From a virus, in the IMG/VR virus record IMGVR_UViG_3300042261_000978, positions 1 to 24,097 of that record: a stretch of 24,097 nucleotides of DNA. One strand, 5' to 3'. Below are positions 5,291 through 12,315 of this stretch, piece after piece. How positions within the stretch are numbered: the stretch's first letter is position 1; the number at the start of each line of letters is the position of its first letter. The position numbers were made by a program, and so were the translations under genes. The notes beneath the pieces were generated by a model. It ran no database searches. It was not told where the DNA came from and was given only the letters and a program-made list of their open reading frames with translations.

Positions 5291-5538
5291 CCCACATCGA
5301 ATTCATCAGTGCAGAGTGGGCCGGTCCCTGCGTCGAGATGCGGCACACAATCGAAAAGGTAGCACCGGAGTTCCCAGGCGTTCAGTGGCGGCACCTCGAG
5401 GCTGAGGAGCTTGCAGTGTGCCCCGCTGCAGTGCCTGTTTTGCGACTCGTGGTGGACGGGAAAAGGGTGAGGGAAACGGTCGGGAATCAGAGTGAACGGG
5501 TGGTACGGGAGTTTTTTGAGGCTGCGAATGAGAAATGA
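5287..5538 (+). CDS. Thioredoxin-fold protein with WAGPC active site
   Basis: An 83-residue protein. Its ATG overlaps the stop of the previous gene (ATGA), and AGAGG lies upstream. The start IEFISAEWAGPCVEMRHTIE follows the thioredoxin beta-strand and active-site helix. VCPAAVPVLRLVVDGKRV matches the strand with the conserved cis-proline, and RVVREFF forms the last helix. The canonical WCGPC is WAGPC here, so the first, nucleophilic cysteine is replaced by alanine. It cannot act as a normal dithiol oxidoreductase. It may be a binding module, like the thioredoxin subunit of T7 polymerase, or a one-cysteine monothiol enzyme. The fold call is good and the role unknown. Confidence 0.75.
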   Translation: MTHIEFISAEWAGPCVEMRHTIEKVAPEFPGVQWRHLEAEELAVCPAAVPVLRLVVDGKRVRETVGNQSERVVREFFEAANEK

Positions 5539-5824
5539 TCAGCTCGCAAAATTTCTGGCAGAAGCTCCGATTCGCATGAATTCTAAAGAAGCAATAAATG
5601 CACGGATGCTGGCGGCTCTGGAGGCCATGGATTCCGACGCGGTGTCGATCAAGGAGATTTCTCAAGCGGCATCGGTGCCCATTCAAACTGTCTGGCATCG
5701 GCTGAGGAAGACCTGGAACGTGGCGCCTGTCGGATACATCGTGGGCGAAAGGGGAAGGAGCATCAAGCTGTTCAGCCGGTCGGAAACCATTGGACATTTG
5801 CGAGGATCTTCATGCACTGGATGA
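5528..5824 (+). CDS. Helix-turn-helix protein at end of replication operon
   Basis: A 98-residue protein. ATG 5528 is selected because GAGG lies six bases upstream and it overlaps the thioredoxin-like gene by only 11 bases. Residues about 36-58 contain VSIKEISQAASVPIQTVWHR, a helix-turn-helix, followed by a basic wing-like region (VGYIVGERGRSIKLFSR). It may regulate the rightward operon or late genes. Its 3' end overlaps by 53 bases the oppositely oriented Cro-like gene. Confidence 0.7.
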   Translation: MRNDQLAKFLAEAPIRMNSKEAINARMLAALEAMDSDAVSIKEISQAASVPIQTVWHRLRKTWNVAPVGYIVGERGRSIKLFSRSETIGHLRGSSCTG

Positions 5825-5960
5825 CGATTTGAGCGTTGGGCTGTCGCTTGCCTGCTTGCCAATACCAAATCGCCTGCCGGGTGACTCCCAGCCGTTCTCT
5901 CAGTGCGTCCCAGCCACCGACTGCATCTGCCGCTTCCTGCAGGATTTCGTAGGGTGTCAT
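5772..5960 (-). CDS. Cro-like helix-turn-helix repressor
   Basis: A 62-residue protein from ATG 5958-5960, with GAGG eight bases upstream. The frame is open further back, but this start gives a four-base overlap with the upstream gene. The sequence GGWDALRERLGVTRQAIWYW is a typical Cro-family helix-turn-helix, followed by KRQPNAQIVIQCMKIL. YdaS/Cro proteins with this GGxxAL....GVTxQA...W pattern act as DNA-binding regulators in prophages. It probably binds the operator-like palindromes at 6260-6307. It converges on, and overlaps, the plus-strand HTH gene. Confidence 0.8.
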   Translation of the reverse strand: MTPYEILQEAADAVGGWDALRERLGVTRQAIWYWQAGKRQPNAQIVIQCMKILANVQWFPTG

Positions 5961-6226
5961 GGTCGAAACCTCATCACAAAGCAATGCGTTTTCTTTCCGC
6001 CGAACACCATTCCAGTGGAGCGACAGCCCATGAGTATGTCCATATTTTCCTCGCACTCTTCGACATTCATCAGAATCTCGAAGTCCCGCCCGCAAAGCGA
6101 ATCGACCTCACGTCGGAAAACTCGCGGATACTTCATTGAGTCGATATAGATCCAGCCATTGTGTTCCCATGCTCGTGTGTTGTTGTATGCTTCGATGTTT
6201 GCGATGGCGTTCTGTGTGCGGTTCAT
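5957..6226 (-). CDS. Hypothetical protein co-transcribed with Cro-like gene
   Basis: An 89-residue leftward gene. ATG 6224-6226 is used because AAGGGAA lies five bases upstream. A more upstream start at 6253 would lack a ribosome site. The product has RAWEHNGWIYIDSMKYPRVF, then EILMNVEECEENMDILM and GGKKTHCFVMRFRP. It looks alpha/beta without a known motif. It is the first gene of the short leftward operon behind the operator region, overlapping the Cro-like gene by four bases, so the two are made together. Function unknown. Confidence 0.65.
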   Translation of the reverse strand: MNRTQNAIANIEAYNNTRAWEHNGWIYIDSMKYPRVFRREVDSLCGRDFEILMNVEECEENMDILMGCRSTGMVFGGKKTHCFVMRFRP

Positions 6227-6259
6227 TGCGGTTCCCTTTCTCGTGAGCGGCATTGCTCA

Positions 6260-6307
6260 GTAACCATGTGGTAACATCGGTCCCGAGCGTTGTCAACATG
6301 TGGTTGC
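6260..6307. promoter_or_regulatory. Operator-like palindromes around a leftward promoter
   Basis: Two related palindromic sites share the core ACATGTGG or its near match. GTAACCATGTGGTAAC at 6260-6275 is imperfectly palindromic, and CAACATGTGGTTG at 6295-6307 has perfect 4-bp arms. On the minus strand TTGACA at 6297-6292 overlaps the second site. A possible weak -10 (TACCAC, 6274-6269) 17 bases further on overlaps the first. This arrangement suits an autorepressed promoter for the hypothetical-Cro operon. Repressor identity is inferred from position. Confidence 0.55.
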
Positions 6308-6322
6308 AAGAAAAATGGATGC

Positions 6323-6772
6323 TCAAGAAATGATTGGAATTCCTTGAACCTCAGCAGCGGCTCCGCAACGGCAGGTCATCCAGTCCCAGAGAGAATCGGT
6401 GCCCACTACCACGGCCACGCGAGCACCCGCACGCTGCATCGCTTGGAGCTGCGAGAGCTGTGATTGCGAGAGTCTCCCACCAGGTGCTTTCACCTCCAGG
6501 CCGAACGTTTGGCCATTCAGAACAGCAAGCACGTCTGGCATCCCCTGCATCTCTGAGGCTCCTATGGCGAGCTGACCCTTCCTGTGCAGAAGCTTCCCGC
6601 CTCCCTCGATGCGGGCCACCCAGCAGCCGCGAAAGCGCAGGAGGCCAATCACAGCACGCATGATTGGCGCTTCATGCACTGCCGGGTCACGACGATTCCA
6701 CGGGGCAGGCAACAGCCAGCCCGGTTCTGTGATTCGGCGTTTCGTCACCATCGTTGAAAAATCTACAGTCAT
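6323..6772 (-). CDS. VRR-NUC domain nuclease
   Basis: A 149-residue protein consisting almost entirely of a VRR-NUC domain, a PD-(D/E)XK nuclease fold that cleaves branched or junction DNA. Seen in order: the helix PIMRAVIGLLRFRGCWVARI, GGGK with a charged stretch, GMPDVLAVLNG carrying the catalytic Asp, FGLEVKAPGG with the Glu-x-Lys pair, then LSQSQLSQLQAMQRAGARVA, in which the glutamine and helix are conserved, and VVVGTDSL. The length matches phage VRR-NUC proteins. The start has GAGGTGAT upstream. Its likely role is resolving replication or recombination intermediates, possibly together with the Bet protein. Confidence 0.88.
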   Translation of the reverse strand: MTVDFSTMVTKRRITEPGWLLPAPWNRRDPAVHEAPIMRAVIGLLRFRGCWVARIEGGGKLLHRKGQLAIGASEMQGMPDVLAVLNGQTFGLEVKAPGGRLSQSQLSQLQAMQRAGARVAVVVGTDSLWDWMTCRCGAAAEVQGIPIIS

Positions 6773-6786
6773 ATCACCTCACTTTA

Positions 6787-6826
6787 TTGACTTTAGCGAA
6801 CTAAACTGACTAAACTGAGTCATAAT
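6787..6826 (+). promoter_or_regulatory. Candidate late-operon promoter region
   Basis: Between VRR-NUC and the first late gene lie TTGACT (6787-6792), a small hairpin TTTAG-CGAA-CTAAA (6792-6805), a perfect 9-bp tandem repeat CTAAACTGA at 6801-6818, and CATAAT (6821-6826, five of six matches to a -10). TTGACT and CATAAT are 28 bases apart, too far for one sigma70 promoter. Regulation is therefore probably by a phage activator binding the repeat, with CATAAT as -10. This is a prediction. Confidence 0.4.
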
Positions 6827-6844
6827 GTAGCGGAGGCACCTACC

Positions 6845-7093
6845 ATGATGGCGGTTCTAACGCTGCTTGCAGTAGGCATTTGCATGCCTGCTCTTGCAGC
6901 TATTGTATCAGTGGCTGCGGTTCTGATCCCAGCAATCAAAAAGCAGCTCCAATTCCTCAGAGACGAAAACGAGGCACGCAAGGCCGAGACCGCCAAGCTC
7001 CTGGCGGAACTCAACGCCATCCGCTCGGATGACGATCTAGAATCGATCAGGCGGCGTCTCACCGAGCTGGAGCTGAGGAGGAACCTCCGGTGA
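6845..7093 (+). CDS. Membrane/coiled-coil protein of the late operon
   Basis: An 82-residue protein whose start ATG 6845 has GGAGG eight bases upstream. Residues 3-32 are hydrophobic (LTLLAVGICMPALAAIVSVA and beyond). The rest is a charged heptad-like helix (KKQLQFLRDENEARKAETAK, ESIRRRLTELELRR). One long or two short membrane spans plus a cytoplasmic or periplasmic coiled coil could fit a holin, an inner-membrane spanin-like protein or a structural anchor. No endolysin is nearby, so lysis function is unproven. It overlaps the TerS start by four bases. Confidence 0.6.
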   Translation: MMAVLTLLAVGICMPALAAIVSVAAVLIPAIKKQLQFLRDENEARKAETAKLLAELNAIRSDDDLESIRRRLTELELRRNLR

Positions 7094-7587
7094 GCGAGCT
7101 TCCGGACGGAAAGCGGGCAGTGGGCAGACCCAGCAAATATCAGGACCACTACCCCGGTCTGCTCATAGAGCACATGAGAGAAGGCGGGAGCTTCTGGAGC
7201 TTCGCTGGAGTTGTCGGAGTTTGTTTGCAAACTCTGCAATGGTGGTGTGAACAACATGAAGAGTTTTTAGAAGCCAGGAAGATCGGAAAAGGACTAGAAT
7301 TGCAGTTTTGGGAAAACGTGGCCCTCAAGACAGCCACGGGACAGATGGATGGAAATCCCACGCTCATCATTTGGAATCAAAAGAACAAGTTTCCCAAGCT
7401 ATACAAAGAGAGACCCGGCACCCAGAAGGTGCAAAGTCAGGTTCAGCTCCAACACATTGCTGCGATTCAATCCCTCGTCTCTGGATTGCCACCAGAGCAG
7501 TTGCTCATGATGGCAAACGCAATCGCAGACAAAATGGCAAAAGACCCAAAAGCATTGGAGGCACCAAAGGATGAGACGAAGGGATGA
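7090..7587 (+). CDS. terS: Terminase small subunit
   Basis: A 165-residue protein starting at GTG 7090, with AGGAGG upstream. The N-terminal GRPSKYQDHYPGLLIEHM, then a helix-turn-helix-like segment (SFAGVVGVCLQTLQWWCEQH) and EEFLEARKIGK follow the usual small-terminase pattern. LIIWNQKNKFPKLYKERP matches the conserved IF/W-N-x-K-N-R/K-F-x-x-Y motif that ends the DNA-binding/oligomerisation region. The remaining helical tail would bind the large subunit. It recognises phage DNA for packaging. The gene lies immediately upstream of TerL, with one small ORF between. Confidence 0.85.
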   Translation: MSELPDGKRAVGRPSKYQDHYPGLLIEHMREGGSFWSFAGVVGVCLQTLQWWCEQHEEFLEARKIGKGLELQFWENVALKTATGQMDGNPTLIIWNQKNKFPKLYKERPGTQKVQSQVQLQHIAAIQSLVSGLPPEQLLMMANAIADKMAKDPKALEAPKDETKG

Positions 7588-7777
7588 GAACAAGCTGTTT
7601 CTGCAGGCAGAGATGCTATGCGAAGAACTTGGACTGCCAAACAAAGTGCATATCAAGAAAAAGGTACATGTGCTTCTCTGCCAGATGCAGACTGACCTAG
7701 ACAATGGCATCCATCCGGACGTGTGCGCCATGAAATTGCGCGAAGCTCTCACCCGCACAAAGGAATCACTGAATTGA
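7571..7777 (+). CDS. Small hypothetical protein between terS and terL
   Basis: A 68-residue protein starting 17 bases inside the terS end. It is charged and helical (MLCEELGLPNKVHIKKKVHV, TDLDNGIHPDVCAMKLREAL). I recognise no domain. The stop overlaps the probable TTG start of terL, so translation is coupled. It could be an accessory packaging factor, but this is only positional. Confidence 0.65.
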   Translation: MRRRDENKLFLQAEMLCEELGLPNKVHIKKKVHVLLCQMQTDLDNGIHPDVCAMKLREALTRTKESLN

Positions 7778-9213
7778 GCACGGCAGCGGATATACTGGAA
7801 AAACTCAGGGCGAGCAAAGAGAAGTTTGTGCAGACAGACCCTTCTCTGACAGCTCTCGATGGGTGGTATTCTGGGAATCTGCGCTTTCTCTGCCATGAGG
7901 CTCAACAGGTAATCTACGACCATTATTACAGCCAATGGGTGCGAGATATTGTGATTCTCTGTGCCCGCAGATTCGGCAAGAGCACCCTCGGGTTCATTCT
8001 GTGCCTGGAGCAATGCCTGCGAAAGCCGGGGAGCATTACCCGTTTCATCGCTCCTGAAATTGAGCAGGGGAAAATGATTTCGATGACCACCATGCAGGTC
8101 ATCTTGCGCGGGTGTCCTGATGGCCTGGTCAGGCAGGTGAAAAGCGAAAACTGCTGGTCAGTCGGCACAGATTCGTGGGTGTTCCTCGGTGGGTTCGATT
8201 CACAGAAGGACTCTCAGCGCGGTGGCGCTGCAGACCTCATCGTGTTGGATGAGGAGGGCAGCACAAACCCGGTGAACTACCGGTACATGCTCAAGGGCGT
8301 GCTGAAACCACAGCTCACCACCACCAGGGGCCGCATGGTTCATCTGGGCACCCCACCACCGAACCTTGACCACCCATTTCTCACAGAAACCGTGGCAGAG
8401 GCCGAGGCAGATGGCCGCTACCACTGCTTCGACATCTACCAGAACCCGATGTTCGACGAGGATATGAAGCGTGAGGCTATCAAGGACTGTGGCGGCGAGG
8501 ACACCGAGGACTTCCAGCGCGAATACCTCTGCCAGCGGGTGAAGTCGCAAACCAGGTCTGTCATTCCGGAGTTCTCAGATGCGAACGTGCGGGAGATAGA
8601 AAGGCCACCACATGCAAAGTGGATCATCTCCCTCGACAATGGCGGAATCCGTGACCTAACAGTCGTTGGCCTTGGATACTACGACTTCAAAAGAGCCAAG
8701 AAGGTGCTTTGGGATGAGCGTACCTTTCAGATAAACACGTCCACAGAGGCCATCGCGCTGGGCATTGCGGAGATGCTTGCTACCTGGGAGGTTCTGCCGG
8801 ATCAGTGGTACGGGGATGCCTCGGGACAGACCCTCATCGACCTGTACCACACCCACAAGATGAACTTCCTTTTGCCACTAAAGGACGATGTGGACGCATC
8901 AATCAATGCTCTCAGGATTGAATGTGGCTCTCTCCGGTGGGAGGTTCACCCACGATGCACCCAAACCATTCGCACAATGAGCTTCGGCTTGTGGAATGAG
9001 AAGCGCACAGACTTTCTTCGTACTGAGACCTTGGGGCACAACGATGCCATCATGATGCTCTGTTACATGAATCGCATGATGGACACCACGACGAACCCAT
9101 ATCCAAAGCCTGTTTATCACAGAGATGTTCAATTCTATCGCCCAGCGGTGTCAGATGATGTGCTGCTTGCACAGGCCATTGCACCAAAGGCATTCGGGAG
9201 GTTCAAAAGGTGA
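7774..9213 (+). CDS. terL: Terminase large subunit
   Basis: A 479-residue packaging motor. The chosen start is TTG 7774, which overlaps the preceding stop and has AAGGA nine bases upstream. The frame is also open from an ATG at 7723, but that would overlap the previous gene by 55 bases. Residues about 64-71, ARRFGKST, form the Walker A ATPase loop. LIVLDEEGS near residue 157 is Walker B plus catalytic Glu. GTPPPN near 200 resembles the coupling motif. In the C-terminal nuclease, SLDNGGIRD (about 287), YGDASGQ (about 346) and GHNDAIMML (about 423) supply the RNase-H-like aspartates. The portal gene is not adjacent, which is unusual. Confidence 0.93.
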   Translation: MSTAADILEKLRASKEKFVQTDPSLTALDGWYSGNLRFLCHEAQQVIYDHYYSQWVRDIVILCARRFGKSTLGFILCLEQCLRKPGSITRFIAPEIEQGKMISMTTMQVILRGCPDGLVRQVKSENCWSVGTDSWVFLGGFDSQKDSQRGGAADLIVLDEEGSTNPVNYRYMLKGVLKPQLTTTRGRMVHLGTPPPNLDHPFLTETVAEAEADGRYHCFDIYQNPMFDEDMKREAIKDCGGEDTEDFQREYLCQRVKSQTRSVIPEFSDANVREIERPPHAKWIISLDNGGIRDLTVVGLGYYDFKRAKKVLWDERTFQINTSTEAIALGIAEMLATWEVLPDQWYGDASGQTLIDLYHTHKMNFLLPLKDDVDASINALRIECGSLRWEVHPRCTQTIRTMSFGLWNEKRTDFLRTETLGHNDAIMMLCYMNRMMDTTTNPYPKPVYHRDVQFYRPAVSDDVLLAQAIAPKAFGRFKR

Positions 9214-9566
9214 AATTCCTATCTGCGAAATCCTGGGACAAAGCCATCACAGCCAGCAAGAAAGCAGCGCAGGAACTCGACCAGTTTATCGATTGGGTCA
9301 ACACGTTCACAGACAATGTGGCGCGTGTGCTTCAAAAGGGAATCAATGTTTCTGACAACATAGACGGTGAGTTCCGGGATGTGACTCTCAAATCTGGAAC
9401 AGAGCAATCATTCAAGCTCTCAAAGGTTCCACAGGCCATCATCGTGGCAAGGAGTTCTACCCCGTTAACTGCATTTTCGTGGAGCACAAGAGAAAACGTC
9501 CCACAGGTTACGGCAACGTTCACTGGCAACGCGCAAAGCGATGTGCGTTTGCTCATTCTCTATTAG
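9210..9566 (+). CDS. Small virion-like hypothetical protein
   Basis: A 118-residue protein starting at GTG 9210 in a GTGA overlap with terL. The N-terminal half is helical (KSWDKAITASKKAAQELDQF). The C-terminal half is beta-rich, with FRDVTLKSGTEQSF, VPQAIIVARSSTPLTAFSWS, and a final strand VRLLILY. This helical-plus-beta pattern, ending in a short hydrophobic strand, recurs in small phage structural or assembly proteins found near terminase genes. Function unknown. Confidence 0.65.
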   Translation: MKFLSAKSWDKAITASKKAAQELDQFIDWVNTFTDNVARVLQKGINVSDNIDGEFRDVTLKSGTEQSFKLSKVPQAIIVARSSTPLTAFSWSTRENVPQVTATFTGNAQSDVRLLILY

Positions 9567-9574
9567 GAGGAGTC

Positions 9575-10471
9575 ATGTCAGAATCCGTAGCAGTCCCAGC
9601 AGCCGCAGCTCCAGAGGTTCCGGCTGGAGCCACCGAGCAGCCACAGCAAACGACCCAGGAAGACCCGGAGCCTTGGCGAAAGGCCAAGCACAAGATCAAG
9701 GTGAACGGTGCCGAGGCAGAAATCGACTATGACGAGTTGGTGAAGGGATACCAGACTGCCAAATCAGCAGACCAGAAATACCAAAAGGCAGCATCGACAG
9801 AAAAGATGATGTCCGACTTTCTGACCCAGGTTCGCCAAGATCCGGGGCTTTGGCTGCAGTTTGCCGAGCAGACCGGAATCTATGACCGGGTGCTTTCGGA
9901 GGCAGAGCAGCGCTTGGTGAATCGCTACGAGATGGAAGCACTGAAGGCCACCGACCCTGAGAAATACGAGCTTCTGATGGCCAAGCGGGAGCGGGACCAG
10001 CTCAAAACTGAGGCGCAGAAGCGCGAGGAACGCGAGCGTCAAGAAAAGAGCAACCAGGAGCTTGAAAGTTTCGGCCAAGAGATCGAAACTGAGATCATTC
10101 AATCCCTGCAGGAGCAGGGTGTGAAGCCTACCCCACGCACAATCGCTAGGGCGGCTGAATACCTGCTTGCCTCTCTCGACCGCCCCGGTGGTCGAATGAA
10201 GGCTAGTGAGGCGTTTCAGCGCGTCCAAAAGGACTACCAGAACGACCTCAAAGACTATCTGCATGGAATTGGAGATGATGCTCTCGTGTCGTTCCTGGGG
10301 GACGACGTGAGAAAGCGTCTGCGGTCTTTCGAAGTCAAGCAGGTGCGAGGTTCCCAAGCGGGCGGTGCGAAGCCACCCACCCAAGTTTCGGAGAAGCCGA
10401 CACCCAAAGACCAGAGGCCGAGTGTCGATGATTGGTTCAAGAAACGCGAAGAGTTTTTTCGCAAAAAATGA
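9575..10471 (+). CDS. Capsid scaffold-like protein
   Basis: A 298-residue protein. ATG 9575 is fixed by AGGAGG four bases before it. It starts with an Ala/Pro-rich disordered region. A short conserved-looking beta segment, KIKVNGAEAEIDYDELVKGY, is typical of phage scaffold proteins. Long helices rich in Q, E, K and R follow (for example ELLMAKRERDQLKTEAQKRE), then a disordered, positively charged C-terminus (DWFKKREEFFRKK). Charged helical composition and placement immediately before the capsid gene support a scaffold that nucleates procapsid assembly and is later released. Confidence 0.8.
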   Translation: MSESVAVPAAAAPEVPAGATEQPQQTTQEDPEPWRKAKHKIKVNGAEAEIDYDELVKGYQTAKSADQKYQKAASTEKMMSDFLTQVRQDPGLWLQFAEQTGIYDRVLSEAEQRLVNRYEMEALKATDPEKYELLMAKRERDQLKTEAQKREERERQEKSNQELESFGQEIETEIIQSLQEQGVKPTPRTIARAAEYLLASLDRPGGRMKASEAFQRVQKDYQNDLKDYLHGIGDDALVSFLGDDVRKRLRSFEVKQVRGSQAGGAKPPTQVSEKPTPKDQRPSVDDWFKKREEFFRKK

Positions 10472-10483
10472 AAGGATTAAGCA

Positions 10484-11884
10484 ATGACTTCTCCTATTGG
10501 CCAAAGCACCCAGAGCGTTGTCGATATTTTCAAGAAGGTTTATGGAGACCTGAACAACCTGGTTCCTGACACCAACTACCTCGCCCAAAACATTCCATTC
10601 GCCGAAGGAATGAAGGTCGGTGATCGGTATGTGGAAGCATTCGTGTTGACGAACGAGGTGGGCATCACCCTCGCCGGTACGGGACAGGATGCATTTGACA
10701 TCAACCCCGCTGGCGCAGGCGTTGTGAAGCAGTCTGAGATCATTCCCTCTCAGTCGCTGATGACGTCGGTTCTGCCCTTCGCATTCATCTCCCGCGGCGC
10801 TGCCGGTGGCGACAAGGCGTTCTTCGATTCCACCAAGCATGTGATGAAGAATCACGTCAAATCTCACAGCCGCGTGCTGGAGACGATGCGAATTCATGGC
10901 CAGCGTACTGCCCTTCTCGGTTACACCTCGTATGACCCTGCCGGTACGGTGTATCGCGGCGCGACTTTCAGCGGTGACGGAACCGTTACCCTCACCAAGT
11001 CGGACGGCACCACCATTGCCTTCACGAACGGTGTTAACGTGGCTTCCAAGGCCATCCTTCTGCGGAAGGGATACTTTGCTGCCGGAAACTTCGTGGGTCT
11101 GGAAGGGATGGCCATTGCCCAAATCGACAGCACTGGAGCAATCGCTGGTGGTGGCGTGTGGCAGGATGACCGCTCTGCTAACGGTGCATCTGGAAAAATT
11201 ACGGGCGTCGATGCCGATCTTGGCATTGTGTACGTGAACTTTACACCGGAAGTGGCTGCTGCTCAGTCTGGCGCCGGTTCTATGCGCTTGGCATTCCGCG
11301 GCATGGAAGAGGCAAAAGAAGCCGTTGGTATCGTCAAGATTCTCGAAAACGAAGGATCACTGTTCGGCATCTCGGCTGCTTCGTACTCTCTGTGGAAATC
11401 CAACAAGCTCTCCTGCCAGAGCAAGAAGTTCTCTCTGCACGCTGTGGAAGTGGGCGTTGCTCAGGCCATGAACCGGTCGGATCTGGATTCTGGTCTCAAA
11501 ATTCTCATCAACCCCCGCTCTTTCGCCAACCTCATCACTGATGAGGCTGCGCTGCGCAAGTATGACGGTTCTTACAGCAAGGAAGGCGTGAACGGGTTTG
11601 AATCCATCAAGTTCTACGCTGCGAACGGTGTGAACGAGATCGTTCCTCATAGAATGATTCTCGAAGGCGAAGCTCTCGGTCTGGATTTCGGAAACTGGAG
11701 CCGTTCTGGTTCTGCTGAAATTTCCTTCCGCGTTCCTGGAATCGACAAGGAAATCATCTTTCCTGCCGAGAACAACGCTGGCTGGATCGTGCGTTCCTTC
11801 TCCGATCAGTACATGTTCTGCCATGCCCCTGCTCGGCAGATTCTGTTCACCGATATCAATGACGAAGCTACCTCGTCCTTCTAA
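10484..11884 (+). CDS. Major capsid protein
   Basis: A 466-residue protein with AAGGATTAA before its ATG. It follows the scaffold gene and is followed by a strong terminator, both usual for the capsid gene. Segments include VVDIFKKVYGDLNNLVPDTN, VGDRYVEAFVLTNEVGITLA, a helix-rich part around KAFFDSTKHVMKNHVKSHS, and a beta-rich middle (about residues 150-270, GTVTLTKSDGTTIAFTNGV and later). Next come a long helix at AFRGMEEAKEAVGIV and a C-terminal domain with LKILINPRSFANLITDEAAL and PARQILFTDIND. This is consistent with an HK97-like fold carrying an inserted beta domain, but the exact family was not checked. Confidence 0.85.
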   Translation: MTSPIGQSTQSVVDIFKKVYGDLNNLVPDTNYLAQNIPFAEGMKVGDRYVEAFVLTNEVGITLAGTGQDAFDINPAGAGVVKQSEIIPSQSLMTSVLPFAFISRGAAGGDKAFFDSTKHVMKNHVKSHSRVLETMRIHGQRTALLGYTSYDPAGTVYRGATFSGDGTVTLTKSDGTTIAFTNGVNVASKAILLRKGYFAAGNFVGLEGMAIAQIDSTGAIAGGGVWQDDRSANGASGKITGVDADLGIVYVNFTPEVAAAQSGAGSMRLAFRGMEEAKEAVGIVKILENEGSLFGISAASYSLWKSNKLSCQSKKFSLHAVEVGVAQAMNRSDLDSGLKILINPRSFANLITDEAALRKYDGSYSKEGVNGFESIKFYAANGVNEIVPHRMILEGEALGLDFGNWSRSGSAEISFRVPGIDKEIIFPAENNAGWIVRSFSDQYMFCHAPARQILFTDINDEATSSF

Positions 11885-11893
11885 GGTAGGCGG

Positions 11894-11935
11894 AAAAAGG
11901 CGGTGGCTCGCATAATGCAGGCCATCGCCTTTTTT
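11894..11935 (+). terminator. Rho-independent terminator after capsid gene
   Basis: A 14-bp stem pairs AAAAAGGCGGTGGC with GCCATCGCCTTTTT (one G-U pair), closes a 13-base loop, and runs into a T tract. The A run upstream also lets it work in the other direction. It lies ten bases after the capsid stop and would reduce transcription of the genes downstream. Confidence 0.85.
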
Positions 11936-11949
11936 CAAATGGAGGACTT

Positions 11950-12315
11950 ATGGAAGGCAAAAAGAGAGTATTGGAATCACTGATTCAGATGATGCGGCAA
12001 AAGATGGCCAACGGCGAGGGCGATGAGCCTTTGGATGTGGGCGATGCAGCAAACGAGGCCGCAGGTGAAGCCGGGGCCGAGCACAAGGAAGAGCTTGGCG
12101 AGATTCTGGGCAAGGAGGAGGCAGAGCTGGCATCGGGACAAGACCTCGATGATGACGGCAAAGCCGGAGACCCTGAGCTTGTGGCTGCGATCAAGAAATA
12201 CATGGGCAGTAAGGGCGGTTCACCTATGCCGATGAAGGCAGGCGGAATGCTTGGGATGAAACCTGTTGCCACTTCAGTATCAATTTCAATTGGAAAAAAG
12301 GGGAATAAGCGATGA
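11950..12315 (+). CDS. Acidic hypothetical head protein
   Basis: A 121-residue protein with GGAGG four bases before its ATG. The composition is dominated by Glu, Asp, Ala and Gly, with no clear fold (GDEPLDVGDAANEAAGEAG, EILGKEEAELASGQDLDDDG). A basic, glycine-rich tail (KYMGSKGGSPMPMKAGG, then SISIGKKGNKR) ends the protein. It could be a head-completion or decoration-related protein, but nothing in the sequence is diagnostic. It overlaps the fibre gene start by four bases and follows the terminator. Confidence 0.65.
   Translation: MEGKKRVLESLIQMMRQKMANGEGDEPLDVGDAANEAAGEAGAEHKEELGEILGKEEAELASGQDLDDDGKAGDPELVAAIKKYMGSKGGSPMPMKAGGMLGMKPVATSVSISIGKKGNKR

Noticed and set aside
9764-11122. 452-residue minus-strand open frame antisense to scaffold and capsid genes
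   Set aside because: Long antisense frames arise from the codon bias of the strongly coding plus strand. It has no ribosome site and no recognisable domain.
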